In this document: positions 1 through 6,975 of the stretch, piece by piece
Layout: each line of letters begins with the position of its first letter
Numbering within the stretch: position 1 is the first letter of the stretch
The notes under the pieces: model-generated
Databases searched by the model: none
Seen by the model: only the letters and a program-made list of their open reading frames with translations
Told to the model about the DNA's origin: nothing
Position numbers and translations under genes: made by a program
Assembly (NCBI GenBank): GCA_026989355.1
Contig: JALSJM010000005.1
Location: 408,717-472,716, forward strand
Source of the DNA: Paracoccaceae bacterium
Lineage (GTDB): Bacteria > Pseudomonadota > Alphaproteobacteria > Rhodobacterales > Rhodobacteraceae
Length of the DNA stretch: 64,000 nt
Direction: 5' to 3'

Positions 1-266
1 CGGTCCCCCGCGCCATAGGCCTGGCTGGCCAGCCCCGTGGTGCCCATGCGCAGGAAGCCGAAGAACCAGTAGAGCGCGCCGATGACGATGGCGCCGATCC
101 CCACTGCCCCGATCGGCGCCGCCGCGCCCAGCTGGCCCACCACGCCGGTATCCACCGCCCCCAGGATCGGCACCGTGGCATTGGACAGCACGATTGGAAC
201 GGCGATCTTCAGCACCCGGCCGTGGGTAAGCCGTTCGCAGGTTGCACCGGCCCCGGGCTCAGCCAT
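1..266 (-). CDS. MATE family efflux transporter, N-terminal part (cut by window edge)
   Basis: The frame reads [20 protein letters not shown] and then a hydrophobic helix containing VPIVLSNATVPILGAVDTGVVGQLG, in pieces typical of MATE (NorM/DinF-like) Na+/H+ drug antiporters. A second hydrophobic segment, GAIVIGALYWFFGFLRMGT, follows, with LASQAYGAGD as the usual loop. Only about 88 residues are inside the window and the frame is open at base 1. The ATG overlaps the end of the upstream thioesterase by 8 bases, so it is probably translated from the same mRNA. The family is clear; the substrate cannot be inferred. Confidence 0.85.
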   Translation of the reverse strand, partial: MAEPGAGATCERLTHGRVLKIAVPIVLSNATVPILGAVDTGVVGQLGAAAPIGAVGIGAIVIGALYWFFGFLRMGTTGLASQAYGAGD

Positions 267-795
267 CACGTGGCGGCATCAGGAAATGACCGGTGGCCTG
301 GGCAAAGAGACGTGCCCGGTTGTCCTGCCAGGCTTCCACATGCACACTGGCATAACGCCGCCCCGAACGGTTGATCCGCGCGCGCGCATAGGCATCGCGC
401 GGCAGGCCCGAACGCAGGTAATCGATTGTGAAATCAATGGTTTTCGGCAGGCGCGGCATCTTGCCCCCGGCCATTTCCTCCGGGGTAAGCGTGCCGTTCT
501 CGATCTCTTGCCAGACACGGTTCCAGGCCAGTTCGATGATCGCTGTTACCTCAAGGAACGAGGCCGTCGCCCCGCCGTGCAGCGCCGGCAGCATGGAATT
601 GCCGATCAGCATCTCGCTGAACGGCAGCACGGCGGTCAGTTCGTCGCCCCGCCGATCGAAGGTGATGCCCAGAAAGCCCGCATAGGGCACCGCCCCCACC
701 AGCGCGGCCAGCGCGGCATCGCGGCGCTGCTTGATCACCTGCACGGGCTCCGGCGCGGCACGGCGTGGAAGAGACCCGGACCGAGACCGGCTCAT
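259..795 (-). CDS. PaaI family (hotdog fold) thioesterase, first of two
   Basis: This is a 178-residue hotdog-fold protein. The motif [11 protein letters not shown] matches the HGG helix that binds the acyl-CoA thioester in PaaI/YbgC-like enzymes, and a Glu stands where many relatives have Asp. The frame is open further upstream, but the ATG at 795 overlaps the preceding gene's stop as ATGA and the residues before it look non-coding. It sits between a second PaaI-type gene and a MATE exporter, with overlaps at both ends, so the three probably form one operon. It likely hydrolyses acyl- or aryl-CoA esters; the substrate is unknown. Confidence 0.85.
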   Translation of the reverse strand: MSRSRSGSLPRRAAPEPVQVIKQRRDAALAALVGAVPYAGFLGITFDRRGDELTAVLPFSEMLIGNSMLPALHGGATASFLEVTAIIELAWNRVWQEIENGTLTPEEMAGGKMPRLPKTIDFTIDYLRSGLPRDAYARARINRSGRRYASVHVEAWQDNRARLFAQATGHFLMPPRDG

Positions 796-1271
796 GGCTG
801 CTTCTCCTCTTCCTCTGCTTTCCCTTCCGCTGCCCTGCCCGCCGCCCTGGCGCCACCCTCGACCGTGAAGGCCCCGGTTGCCATGGCCACCGGATGGGCG
901 CTGTCCGCGTCGGTTGCAATGGCGCGCACGAAGGCCACCGAACGGGTCAGGTGATAACATTCGGCCCGCGCGCTGATCAGTTGTCCGGGGGTGGCGGGGC
1001 GCATGTAATCGATCCGCAGATCAAGCGTTGCGGTGCTGACGGGCCCGGAGGGATGGCTGAGCACCGCCGCCCCGCAGCAGGTATCCATCAGCGCCGAAAC
1101 CGCGCCGCCGTGAATCACCCCTGTCTGCGGGTCTCCGACAAAACGCGTGTCATGGGGCATGGCGATCTCGGCCTGTCCCCCGTCCACGGATTTCAGTTCC
1201 ATGTTCAGGGCCCTGAAATAGGGCATCGCCGCGAAAAACTGGCGAATCAGATCCGCACGCTGCTTGTGCAT
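792..1271 (-). CDS. PaaI family (hotdog fold) thioesterase, second copy
   Basis: This 159-residue hotdog thioesterase has [17 protein letters not shown], the classic HGG...D motif of PaaI-like acyl-CoA thioesterases, followed by [14 protein letters not shown] start it at 1271 because a GGGGGC Shine-Dalgarno-like run lies just upstream; an in-frame ATG at 1322 is a weaker option. The C-terminus is a charged, low-complexity tail (KAEEEEKQP). It is the first gene of the minus-strand operon with the second thioesterase and the MATE pump, and it is divergent from the MerR gene at 1495. That places thioester hydrolysis beside the beta-oxidation operon, but a shared pathway is inference. Confidence 0.85.
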   Translation of the reverse strand: MHKQRADLIRQFFAAMPYFRALNMELKSVDGGQAEIAMPHDTRFVGDPQTGVIHGGAVSALMDTCCGAAVLSHPSGPVSTATLDLRIDYMRPATPGQLISARAECYHLTRSVAFVRAIATDADSAHPVAMATGAFTVEGGARAAGRAAEGKAEEEEKQP

Positions 1272-1494
1272 GAATGCCCCCGTATACCCGGACACGCCTG
1301 CCGGCCTCAGCGCAGACTGCATTGCCTGCCAGATCGTTTTGGCCTTCGCGCAGGTTTGTCGCAAGTGTTATTTTCATCACCCGGAACAGACCCCGACCGC
1401 ACGGCCGAACGCCCCGCGCACAAGCGCGAAACATTTGCAACCTGCATCCGTTGCGGATAGCCTGTGGTCTCACCCCGGGAAACAAAGCCGCGCC

Positions 1495-1869
1495 ATGTCC
1501 GACCAACGCCTGAGCTTCAAGGAAATGTGTGCCAGGTTCGATGTCACACCGCGAACCCTGCGCTATTACGAATATATCGAACTGTTGAGCCCCGAACGCG
1601 AGGGGCGCGCGCGCTTCTATGGCCCCCGCGAGGTGGCGCGCATGGTGCTGATCCTGCGCGGGCGGCGCTTCGGGTTCAGCCTGGAAGAGATCCGCCAGTG
1701 GCTGGAAATCTACGAGGAAAAGGGCACGCGCGCGCAATTGGAAGCCTGGATCGAAATGGCCGACCGGCAACTGGACGAACTGAAATCCGAGCACACCCGG
1801 CTGGCCGAAACCATTCGGGAACTGCAAAAGCTGCGCGACGATGTGGCAGCGGATCTTGCGCAGGGCTGA
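1495..1869 (+). CDS. MerR family transcriptional regulator (upstream copy)
   Basis: A 124-residue MerR protein. The winged helix starts at FKEMCARFDVTPRTLRYYE, followed by ELLSPEREG and RRFGFSLEEIRQWLEIY, all typical of the MerR DNA-binding domain. After about residue 75 there is a long amphipathic coiled-coil helix for dimerisation and no cysteine-rich effector domain. It is clearly paralogous to the next gene: both share VTPRTLR, ELLSP, LILRG and RFGFSLEEIRQ. Start: ATG at 1495, just before MSDQRLSFKEM. A role in controlling fatty-acid or acyl-CoA genes is inferred from position only. Confidence 0.9.
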   Translation: MSDQRLSFKEMCARFDVTPRTLRYYEYIELLSPEREGRARFYGPREVARMVLILRGRRFGFSLEEIRQWLEIYEEKGTRAQLEAWIEMADRQLDELKSEHTRLAETIRELQKLRDDVAADLAQG

Positions 1870-1980
1870 ACAGCCCCCGGACAACAGACCGGAACAGACC
1901 GGCAGCGGGACAAGGATATTACACCCGCCCGCCTGTTTCATTCCGGAGATTTCACCAAATGCCCCGTGACGTGACGTTAC

Positions 1981-1998
1981 ATTTACGTAAACGTAAAT
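1981..1998. promoter_or_regulatory. Operator-like palindrome before the fatty-acid operon
   Basis: ATTTACGTAAACGTAAAT has two perfect 8-base arms (ATTTACGT / ACGTAAAT) around AA. Two more ACGT tetramers lie just upstream at 1969 and 1974. A possible promoter with a long 19-base spacer (TTTACG at 1982-1987, TAGAGT at 2007-2012) would put the palindrome between or over the promoter elements, as is usual for MerR-type regulators. The palindrome is seen directly; the regulator assignment is inference. Confidence 0.6.
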
Positions 1999-2073
1999 CT
2001 CTCTTGTAGAGTGCACCGCGGCACCGCATGTCATGGCCATGACGCCAGTTGATAAGTCACGGGATGAATTGCC

Positions 2074-2481
2074 ATGAAGGACGACCTGATGACCATCCGC
2101 GAAATGTGCGACATGTTCAACGTTACCCCACGCACGCTTCGCTTCTACGAAAGCAAGGAACTGCTTTCACCTGCCCGCCAGGGGCAGAAACGCCTGTTCA
2201 CCCGGCGCGACCGCGCCCGTCTCAAGCTGATCCTGCGGGGCAAGCGATTCGGCTTCAGTCTGGAAGAAATCCGCCAGCTGCTTGATCTCTACCACGTTGA
2301 TGATCAGCATCTCACTCAATACACCCGCACCTATGAGCTGGCCTGCAGGCGCCTGCGCGAAATGGAGCGGCAGCATTCCGAACTCGGAGCCGCCATAGAG
2401 GAGCTGAAGGAACAGCTTGCCGAAGGCGCCACGGTGATCGAACGCATGAAACGCGAACAGCGCGCCAGCAACGCCGCCTGA
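2074..2481 (+). CDS. MerR family transcriptional regulator of the beta-oxidation operon
   Basis: A 135-residue MerR protein: HTH IREMCDMFNVTPRTLRFYE, wing KELLSPARQGQKRLF, then RFGFSLEEIRQLLDLYH and a coiled-coil dimerisation helix. No metal-binding cysteines are present. ATG at 2074 or 2089 could be used; the second has a GAAGGA-like ribosome site. It lies 75 bases before the acyl-CoA dehydrogenase gene on the same strand and behind a strong palindrome at 1981-1998, so it is probably an autoregulated local controller. MerR proteins of the LiuR type control branched-chain and fatty-acid catabolism in other proteobacteria, which fits, but orthology is not shown. Confidence 0.9.
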   Translation: MKDDLMTIREMCDMFNVTPRTLRFYESKELLSPARQGQKRLFTRRDRARLKLILRGKRFGFSLEEIRQLLDLYHVDDQHLTQYTRTYELACRRLREMERQHSELGAAIEELKEQLAEGATVIERMKREQRASNAA

Positions 2482-2556
2482 CTGCCGGCGGATCCGGGCC
2501 GGCAGGCCAGACCGGAAAGAAGGCCGCAAGAGCCAGACCCAGGGAGAAACAGACAG

Positions 2557-4335
2557 ATGACCCGCTACACCGCCCCTACCGACGACATGCAGTTCCTGCT
2601 GCACGAGGTTCTGAAGGTCACCAATACCGGCATCCCCGGCTACGACGAACTGGAACCCGATTTCACCCGCGCCGTCCTTGACGAAGCCGGCAGGATCGCC
2701 AGCGAGGTTCTGGAGCCCCTCAACGCAGCAGGCGACCGCGAGGGATGCCGGCTGGAAAACGGCGTGGTGCGCACCCCTCCGGGCTTCGGCGAAGCTTTCG
2801 CGCAGATGCGCGAAGGCGGCTGGACGGCGCTTGACTGCGATCCCGAATACGGCGGCCAGGGCATGCCCTATATCCTGAACACGGCAGTGGGCGAGATGTT
2901 CGTATCGGCCAACATGGCCTTCAACATGTATCAGGGCCTGACGCATGGCGCCTATTCCACCATCCACGCGCATGGAACGGATGAGCAGAAGCGGCTTTTC
3001 CTGCCGAAGATGGTAACCTGCGAATGGGCCGGCACCATGAACCTGACCGAGCCCCACTGCGGCACCGATCTGGGGCTGCTGCGCACCCGCGCCGAACCGC
3101 AGGCGGATGGCTCCTACAGGATCACCGGCACCAAGATCTTCATCTCGGCCGGCGATCACGACCTCACCGAGAACGTGATCCATCTGGTGCTTGCCCGCAT
3201 CCCCGGCGCGCCCGAGGGCACCAGGGGCATCTCGCTGTTCATCGTGCCCAAGATCTCGGTAAACGCCGATGGCTCCCTCGGTGCACCCAACGGCGTGAGC
3301 GTGGGCAAGCTTGAAGAGAAGATGGGCATCCACGGCAATTCCACTTGCGTGATGAATTACGATGGTGCCACGGGCTATCTTCTGGGCGAGGAAAACAAGG
3401 GCCTGCGTGCCATGTTCACCATGATGAACGAAGCCCGCATGGGGGTGGGCCTGCAGGGCTATGCCGAAGCCGCGGCCGCCTATCAGAACGCGGTGGACTA
3501 CGCCCGCGAACGCCTTCAGGGCCGCGCCGTCACCGGCCCGGCCAACCCGGAAGGGCCGGCCGATCCGATCATCGTGCATCCCGATGTCCGCCGCGCGCTG
3601 ATGGACCAGAAAAGCTTCATCGAGGGCGCGCGCGCGCTGGTCTTCTGGGGGGCCAGCCTGATCGACCGCGGCCACAAGCTGGGCGACAGGGAGGCCGAGG
3701 GCCTGATCAGCCTCATCACCCCGGTGATCAAGGGCTTTCTCACCGATCGCGGTTTCGACATGACGGTTCAGGCCCAGCAGATCTTCGGCGGCCACGGCTA
3801 TATCGAGGAAACCGGCATGCCGCAATTCGTGCGCGATGCCCGCATCACCATGATCTATGAAGGCGCCAACGGGATTCAGGCGCTCGATCTCGTGGGGCGC
3901 AAGCTGGCGCAGGACGGCGGCAGGCACATCATGGCCTTCTTCGAGATGATCAAGGGATTCATCCAGGAAAACAAGGATGATACGGCGCTGAAGGAAGGCT
4001 TCCTCGATCCCCTCAAGCAGGCCAGCAAGGATCTTCAGGAAGCGGGCATGTTCTTCATGCAGAACGGCATGAAGAATCCCGATGCCGCGCTGGCGGGCTC
4101 CTATGATTTCATGCACCTGTTCGGCCATACGGTGCTGGGCCTGATGTGGGCGAAGATGGCGAAGGCCGCCCGCCAGGCTCTTGAAGAGGGCACCGGCAAC
4201 CCCGATTTCTACAAGGCCAAGATCACGACCGGGCGCTATTACATGGCCCGGCAGTTACCGATGACCCGTACTCATCTGGCGCGCATCCAATCCGGCGCCG
4301 AGCCGGTGATGAGCCTGCCCGAAGATCGGTTCTGA
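2557..4335 (+). CDS. Acyl-CoA dehydrogenase with extended C-terminal domain
   Basis: A 592-residue FAD flavoprotein catalysing the first oxidation of an acyl-CoA. An N-terminal extension is followed by the acyl-CoA dehydrogenase core ([14 protein letters not shown], then [14 protein letters not shown]) and a C-terminal extra domain. Glu435 in [16 protein letters not shown] is at the catalytic-base position of this subfamily. The length and layout match the group that includes long-chain FadE-like enzymes and DmdC, the methylmercaptopropionyl-CoA dehydrogenase of marine Rhodobacterales. The fadA/fadB neighbours favour general fatty-acid oxidation. It has a GGGAGAAA ribosome site and is followed by the small gene at 4360. 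Confidence 0.92.
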   Translation: MTRYTAPTDDMQFLLHEVLKVTNTGIPGYDELEPDFTRAVLDEAGRIASEVLEPLNAAGDREGCRLENGVVRTPPGFGEAFAQMREGGWTALDCDPEYGGQGMPYILNTAVGEMFVSANMAFNMYQGLTHGAYSTIHAHGTDEQKRLFLPKMVTCEWAGTMNLTEPHCGTDLGLLRTRAEPQADGSYRITGTKIFISAGDHDLTENVIHLVLARIPGAPEGTRGISLFIVPKISVNADGSLGAPNGVSVGKLEEKMGIHGNSTCVMNYDGATGYLLGEENKGLRAMFTMMNEARMGVGLQGYAEAAAAYQNAVDYARERLQGRAVTGPANPEGPADPIIVHPDVRRALMDQKSFIEGARALVFWGASLIDRGHKLGDREAEGLISLITPVIKGFLTDRGFDMTVQAQQIFGGHGYIEETGMPQFVRDARITMIYEGANGIQALDLVGRKLAQDGGRHIMAFFEMIKGFIQENKDDTALKEGFLDPLKQASKDLQEAGMFFMQNGMKNPDAALAGSYDFMHLFGHTVLGLMWAKMAKAARQALEEGTGNPDFYKAKITTGRYYMARQLPMTRTHLARIQSGAEPVMSLPEDRF

Positions 4336-4359
4336 TTCCCTGCAACGGAAGGAAAGCAC

Positions 4360-4572
4360 ATGCCCAAACGCTTCCGCCTTACCCGTCGTTTCAACGTCGC
4401 CATGACGGAAGACGGCTACCGCCGCCTGCGCCGCTTCGCCCGGGAGGCCGGCCTTGACGAGGGCGAGGCACTTTCCTTCCTGTTCGAACATTTCGACAGC
4501 GTGATCGATGAGGATACCTTCACCCATCGCCTGCGCCTGTTCAATTCGGAACTGGAGGCGCGCAAACGGTGA
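4360..4572 (+). CDS. Small conserved protein with ribbon-helix-helix-like pattern
   Basis: A 70-residue basic protein with a GGAAGGAAA ribosome site, 24 bases after the dehydrogenase and 60 before the GST-like gene. The pattern RRFNVAMTEDGYRRLRRFA (beta-strand then helix), followed by a second helix EGEALSFLFEHFDSV, resembles an Arc/CopG ribbon-helix-helix DNA-binding domain. Codon use matches its neighbours. I do not recognise a named family. It may be a small regulator of the operon; the fold assignment is my reading of the pattern, not a proven match. Confidence 0.7.
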   Translation: MPKRFRLTRRFNVAMTEDGYRRLRRFAREAGLDEGEALSFLFEHFDSVIDEDTFTHRLRLFNSELEARKR

Positions 4573-4632
4573 ACATGCTCGGAGTGACACCGCTGATTCG
4601 CCCCCGGCCCTGCCAGACAGGAGGAGAGTTGC

Positions 4633-5268
4633 ATGAAGCCCAGGCTTTATTGTTTCGGTGAAAGCGGAAATGCCTACAAGGCGGCGCTGGCGCTCGAACT
4701 GGCCGGGCTTGAATGGGAACCGGTATTCGTCGATTTCTTCAACGGCGAAGCGCGCAGCCCCGAATATCTGGCCAGGAATCCGATGGGCGAGGTGCCGATG
4801 CTCGAGGTGGGTGCCCTGCGCCTCTCTCAGTCGGGGGCAATTCAGGACTGGGTGATCGAGCAGACGGGAAAGCTTGGCGGCAAGGGGCCCGGCGAGCGCC
4901 GCGAGATCTGGCGCTGGGTCCTGTGGGACAATCACAAGATGTCCGGCCAGGCGGGCACAACCCGTTTCCTGATGAACTTCCTGCCCGAAGAAAAGCGCCC
5001 GCATGAAGTGATCCGCTTCTTCCGGGGGCGCCTGCGGGTAGCCCTCAATATCCTTGAAAACGCGCTCTCCGATCGCCGCTGGCTGGTGGGAGACAATATA
5101 TCGGCGGCCGACATTTCCTGCTGCGGGTATCTCTTCTATCCCGAACCCTTCGGCTTCTCCCGCGCCGAATGGCCCAATATCGATGCCTGGCTCACCCGCA
5201 TCAGCGAACAGCCCGGCTGGAAGCACCCTTACGATCTTATGCCCGGCAACCCTTCCGACCGGGCCTGA
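4633..5268 (+). CDS. Glutathione S-transferase family protein
   Basis: A 211-residue two-domain GST. The N-terminal thioredoxin-like half has MGEVPMLEVG with the conserved cis-proline turn and LSQSGAIQDW in place of the usual ESxAI glutathione-binding segment. The helical half includes WLVGDNISAADISCCGYLF, matching the N-capping-box helix of GSTs. The AGGAGAG ribosome site decides the ATG at 4633. It is embedded in a beta-oxidation operon, which suggests detoxification or reduction of an acyl-CoA-derived electrophile, or a non-catalytic role. The substrate is not inferable. Confidence 0.88.
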   Translation: MKPRLYCFGESGNAYKAALALELAGLEWEPVFVDFFNGEARSPEYLARNPMGEVPMLEVGALRLSQSGAIQDWVIEQTGKLGGKGPGERREIWRWVLWDNHKMSGQAGTTRFLMNFLPEEKRPHEVIRFFRGRLRVALNILENALSDRRWLVGDNISAADISCCGYLFYPEPFGFSRAEWPNIDAWLTRISEQPGWKHPYDLMPGNPSDRA

Positions 5269-5286
5269 CAGAGAGGAACCGAAAAG

Positions 5287-6498
5287 ATGAAAGAAGCCTA
5301 TATCTATGATGCCGTGCGCAGCCCCCGCGGCAAGGGGCGCAAGGATGGCGCACTTCATGAGGTGACCTCCGTGCGCCTTTCCACCGAAGTTCTGAATGCA
5401 ATCAAGGCGCGCAACGGCCTTGAGGGCCACGCGGTGGAAGACGTGATCTGGGGCAATGTCACCCAGGTCAAGGAACAGGGCGGTTGCCTTGCCCGCTCGG
5501 TGGTGATCGCCTCGGAGCTCGATGAAAGCATTCCCGGCCTTTCGATCAACCGCTTCTGCGCCTCGGGCATGGAGGCGGCCAACCTCGCCGCCAATCAGGT
5601 AAAGGCCGGCGCCGGCGAAGCCTATATCGCCGGCGGGGTCGAGATGATGAGCCGTGTGCCCATGGGCTCGGACGGCGCGGCGATCGCCGTTGATCCCACC
5701 CTGGCGATGGAGCACTATTTCGTGCCTCAGGGCATCGCCGCCGATCTGATTGCAACGAAATACGGCTTCTCGCGCGAAGATGTGGATGCGCTGGCGGTGG
5801 AAAGTCAGCGCCGTGCCAAGATTGCCTGGGATGAAGGCCGTTTTGCGAAATCGATCATCACCGTGAAGGATCAGAACGGCCTGCCGATTCTTGACCATGA
5901 CGAATTCATGCGCCCCGGCACCGACATGCAGAGCCTTGGCGCGCTGAAACCGAGCTTCCGGGAAATGGGCGAGGTAATGCCGGGTTTCGACAAGGTCGCG
6001 CTGATGAAATACCCGGAATTCGAACGCATCAACCATGTGCACCATGCGGGCAACTCGTCGGGCATTGTCGATGGCGCGGCAGCGATCCTGATCGGCAGCA
6101 GGGAATTCGGCAAGGCCCACGGCCTGAAGCCTCGCGCCCGCATACGCGCCACCGCCAAGATCGGAACCGAACCCACCATCATGCTCACCGGCCCCGTTCC
6201 CGTAACCCGGAAGATTCTCGGGGACAGCGGCATGGAAATCGGAGACATCGATCTTTTCGAAGTGAACGAAGCCTTTGCCGCCGTGGTGCTGCGTTTCCTG
6301 CAGGCCTTTGATGTGGATCCCGCGATCGTCAACGTCAATGGAGGCGCCATCGCCATGGGCCACCCGCTGGGCGCCACCGGGGCCATGATCATCGGCACCC
6401 TGCTTGACGAAATGGAGCGTCAGGACAAGGAAACCGGCCTTACCACCCTTTGCATCGCCTCGGGCATGGGCGTGGCCACGATCATCGAGCGGGTGTAG
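5287..6498 (+). CDS. fadA: Acetyl-CoA acyltransferase (3-ketoacyl-CoA thiolase)
   Basis: A 403-residue thiolase that cleaves 3-ketoacyl-CoA with CoA. The nucleophile Cys91 lies in RFCASGMEAAN, NEAFAAV follows, His359 is in GGAIAMGHPLGATGA and the second cysteine is Cys389 in LCIASGMGVA; all catalytic residues are intact. It is 18 bases after the GST-like gene and 3 bases before the cupin gene, in an operon with the dehydrogenase and fadB. The partner FadB-type fusion is encoded two genes later, so degradative beta-oxidation is more likely than acetoacetyl-CoA synthesis. The biosynthetic paralogue is at 56198. Confidence 0.93.
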   Translation: MKEAYIYDAVRSPRGKGRKDGALHEVTSVRLSTEVLNAIKARNGLEGHAVEDVIWGNVTQVKEQGGCLARSVVIASELDESIPGLSINRFCASGMEAANLAANQVKAGAGEAYIAGGVEMMSRVPMGSDGAAIAVDPTLAMEHYFVPQGIAADLIATKYGFSREDVDALAVESQRRAKIAWDEGRFAKSIITVKDQNGLPILDHDEFMRPGTDMQSLGALKPSFREMGEVMPGFDKVALMKYPEFERINHVHHAGNSSGIVDGAAAILIGSREFGKAHGLKPRARIRATAKIGTEPTIMLTGPVPVTRKILGDSGMEIGDIDLFEVNEAFAAVVLRFLQAFDVDPAIVNVNGGAIAMGHPLGATGAMIIGTLLDEMERQDKETGLTTLCIASGMGVATIIERV

Positions 6499-6501
6499 GC
6501 C

Positions 6502-6975
6502 ATGCCGGTGATCGACATGAGCACCGTGCCGCTCAAGACAGGCTCGATCTATCCGCCACCCCTCGACCGCACGGTAGAGGGGCGCACGTCCCTGCGCCTT
6601 GGCGATGCCGGCGGGCTTACCCAGTTCGGTGCCAATCTGGTGATCCTGCAACCCGGCGCGAAATCCAGCCTGCGGCACTGGCACCAGAACGAAGACGAAT
6701 TCGTGATGGTCATGCAGGGCGTCTGCACGCTGATCGACGACGAGGGCCCCCATGAAATGCGCCCCGGCGATTGTGCCGCCTTCCCGGCGGGCGATCCCAA
6801 CGGCCACCATTTCATCAACAACACCAACGAAGAGGCGCGCTTTCTGGTGATCGGCACCCGCGCCCCCCGTGAAACCGCAACCTACAGCGATGTTGATCTG
6901 AAGGCAGAGATCGAAGGCGGCCGGGCCACCTTCACCCGCCGCGACGGAACACCCTATGAGGGAGAGGAAGAATGA
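6502..6975 (+). CDS. Cupin domain-containing protein
   Basis: A 157-residue single-cupin protein. The first metal motif is in SLRHWHQNEDEFVMVMQG (HxH...E) and the second in GHHFINNTNEEARFLVIG. This matches small bacterial cupins with an anti-sigma or sugar-binding-like barrel, but no enzyme family is obvious. It begins 3 bases after the thiolase stop and overlaps the fadB start by 4 bases (ATGA), so it is translationally tied to beta-oxidation. It could bind a metal or a small ligand; the function is unknown. Confidence 0.88.
   Translation: MPVIDMSTVPLKTGSIYPPPLDRTVEGRTSLRLGDAGGLTQFGANLVILQPGAKSSLRHWHQNEDEFVMVMQGVCTLIDDEGPHEMRPGDCAAFPAGDPNGHHFINNTNEEARFLVIGTRAPRETATYSDVDLKAEIEGGRATFTRRDGTPYEGEEE

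Noticed and set aside
4255-6810. An 851-codon antisense open frame across the fad operon
   Set aside because: It covers four well-supported plus-strand genes and shows no family motif or ribosome site.
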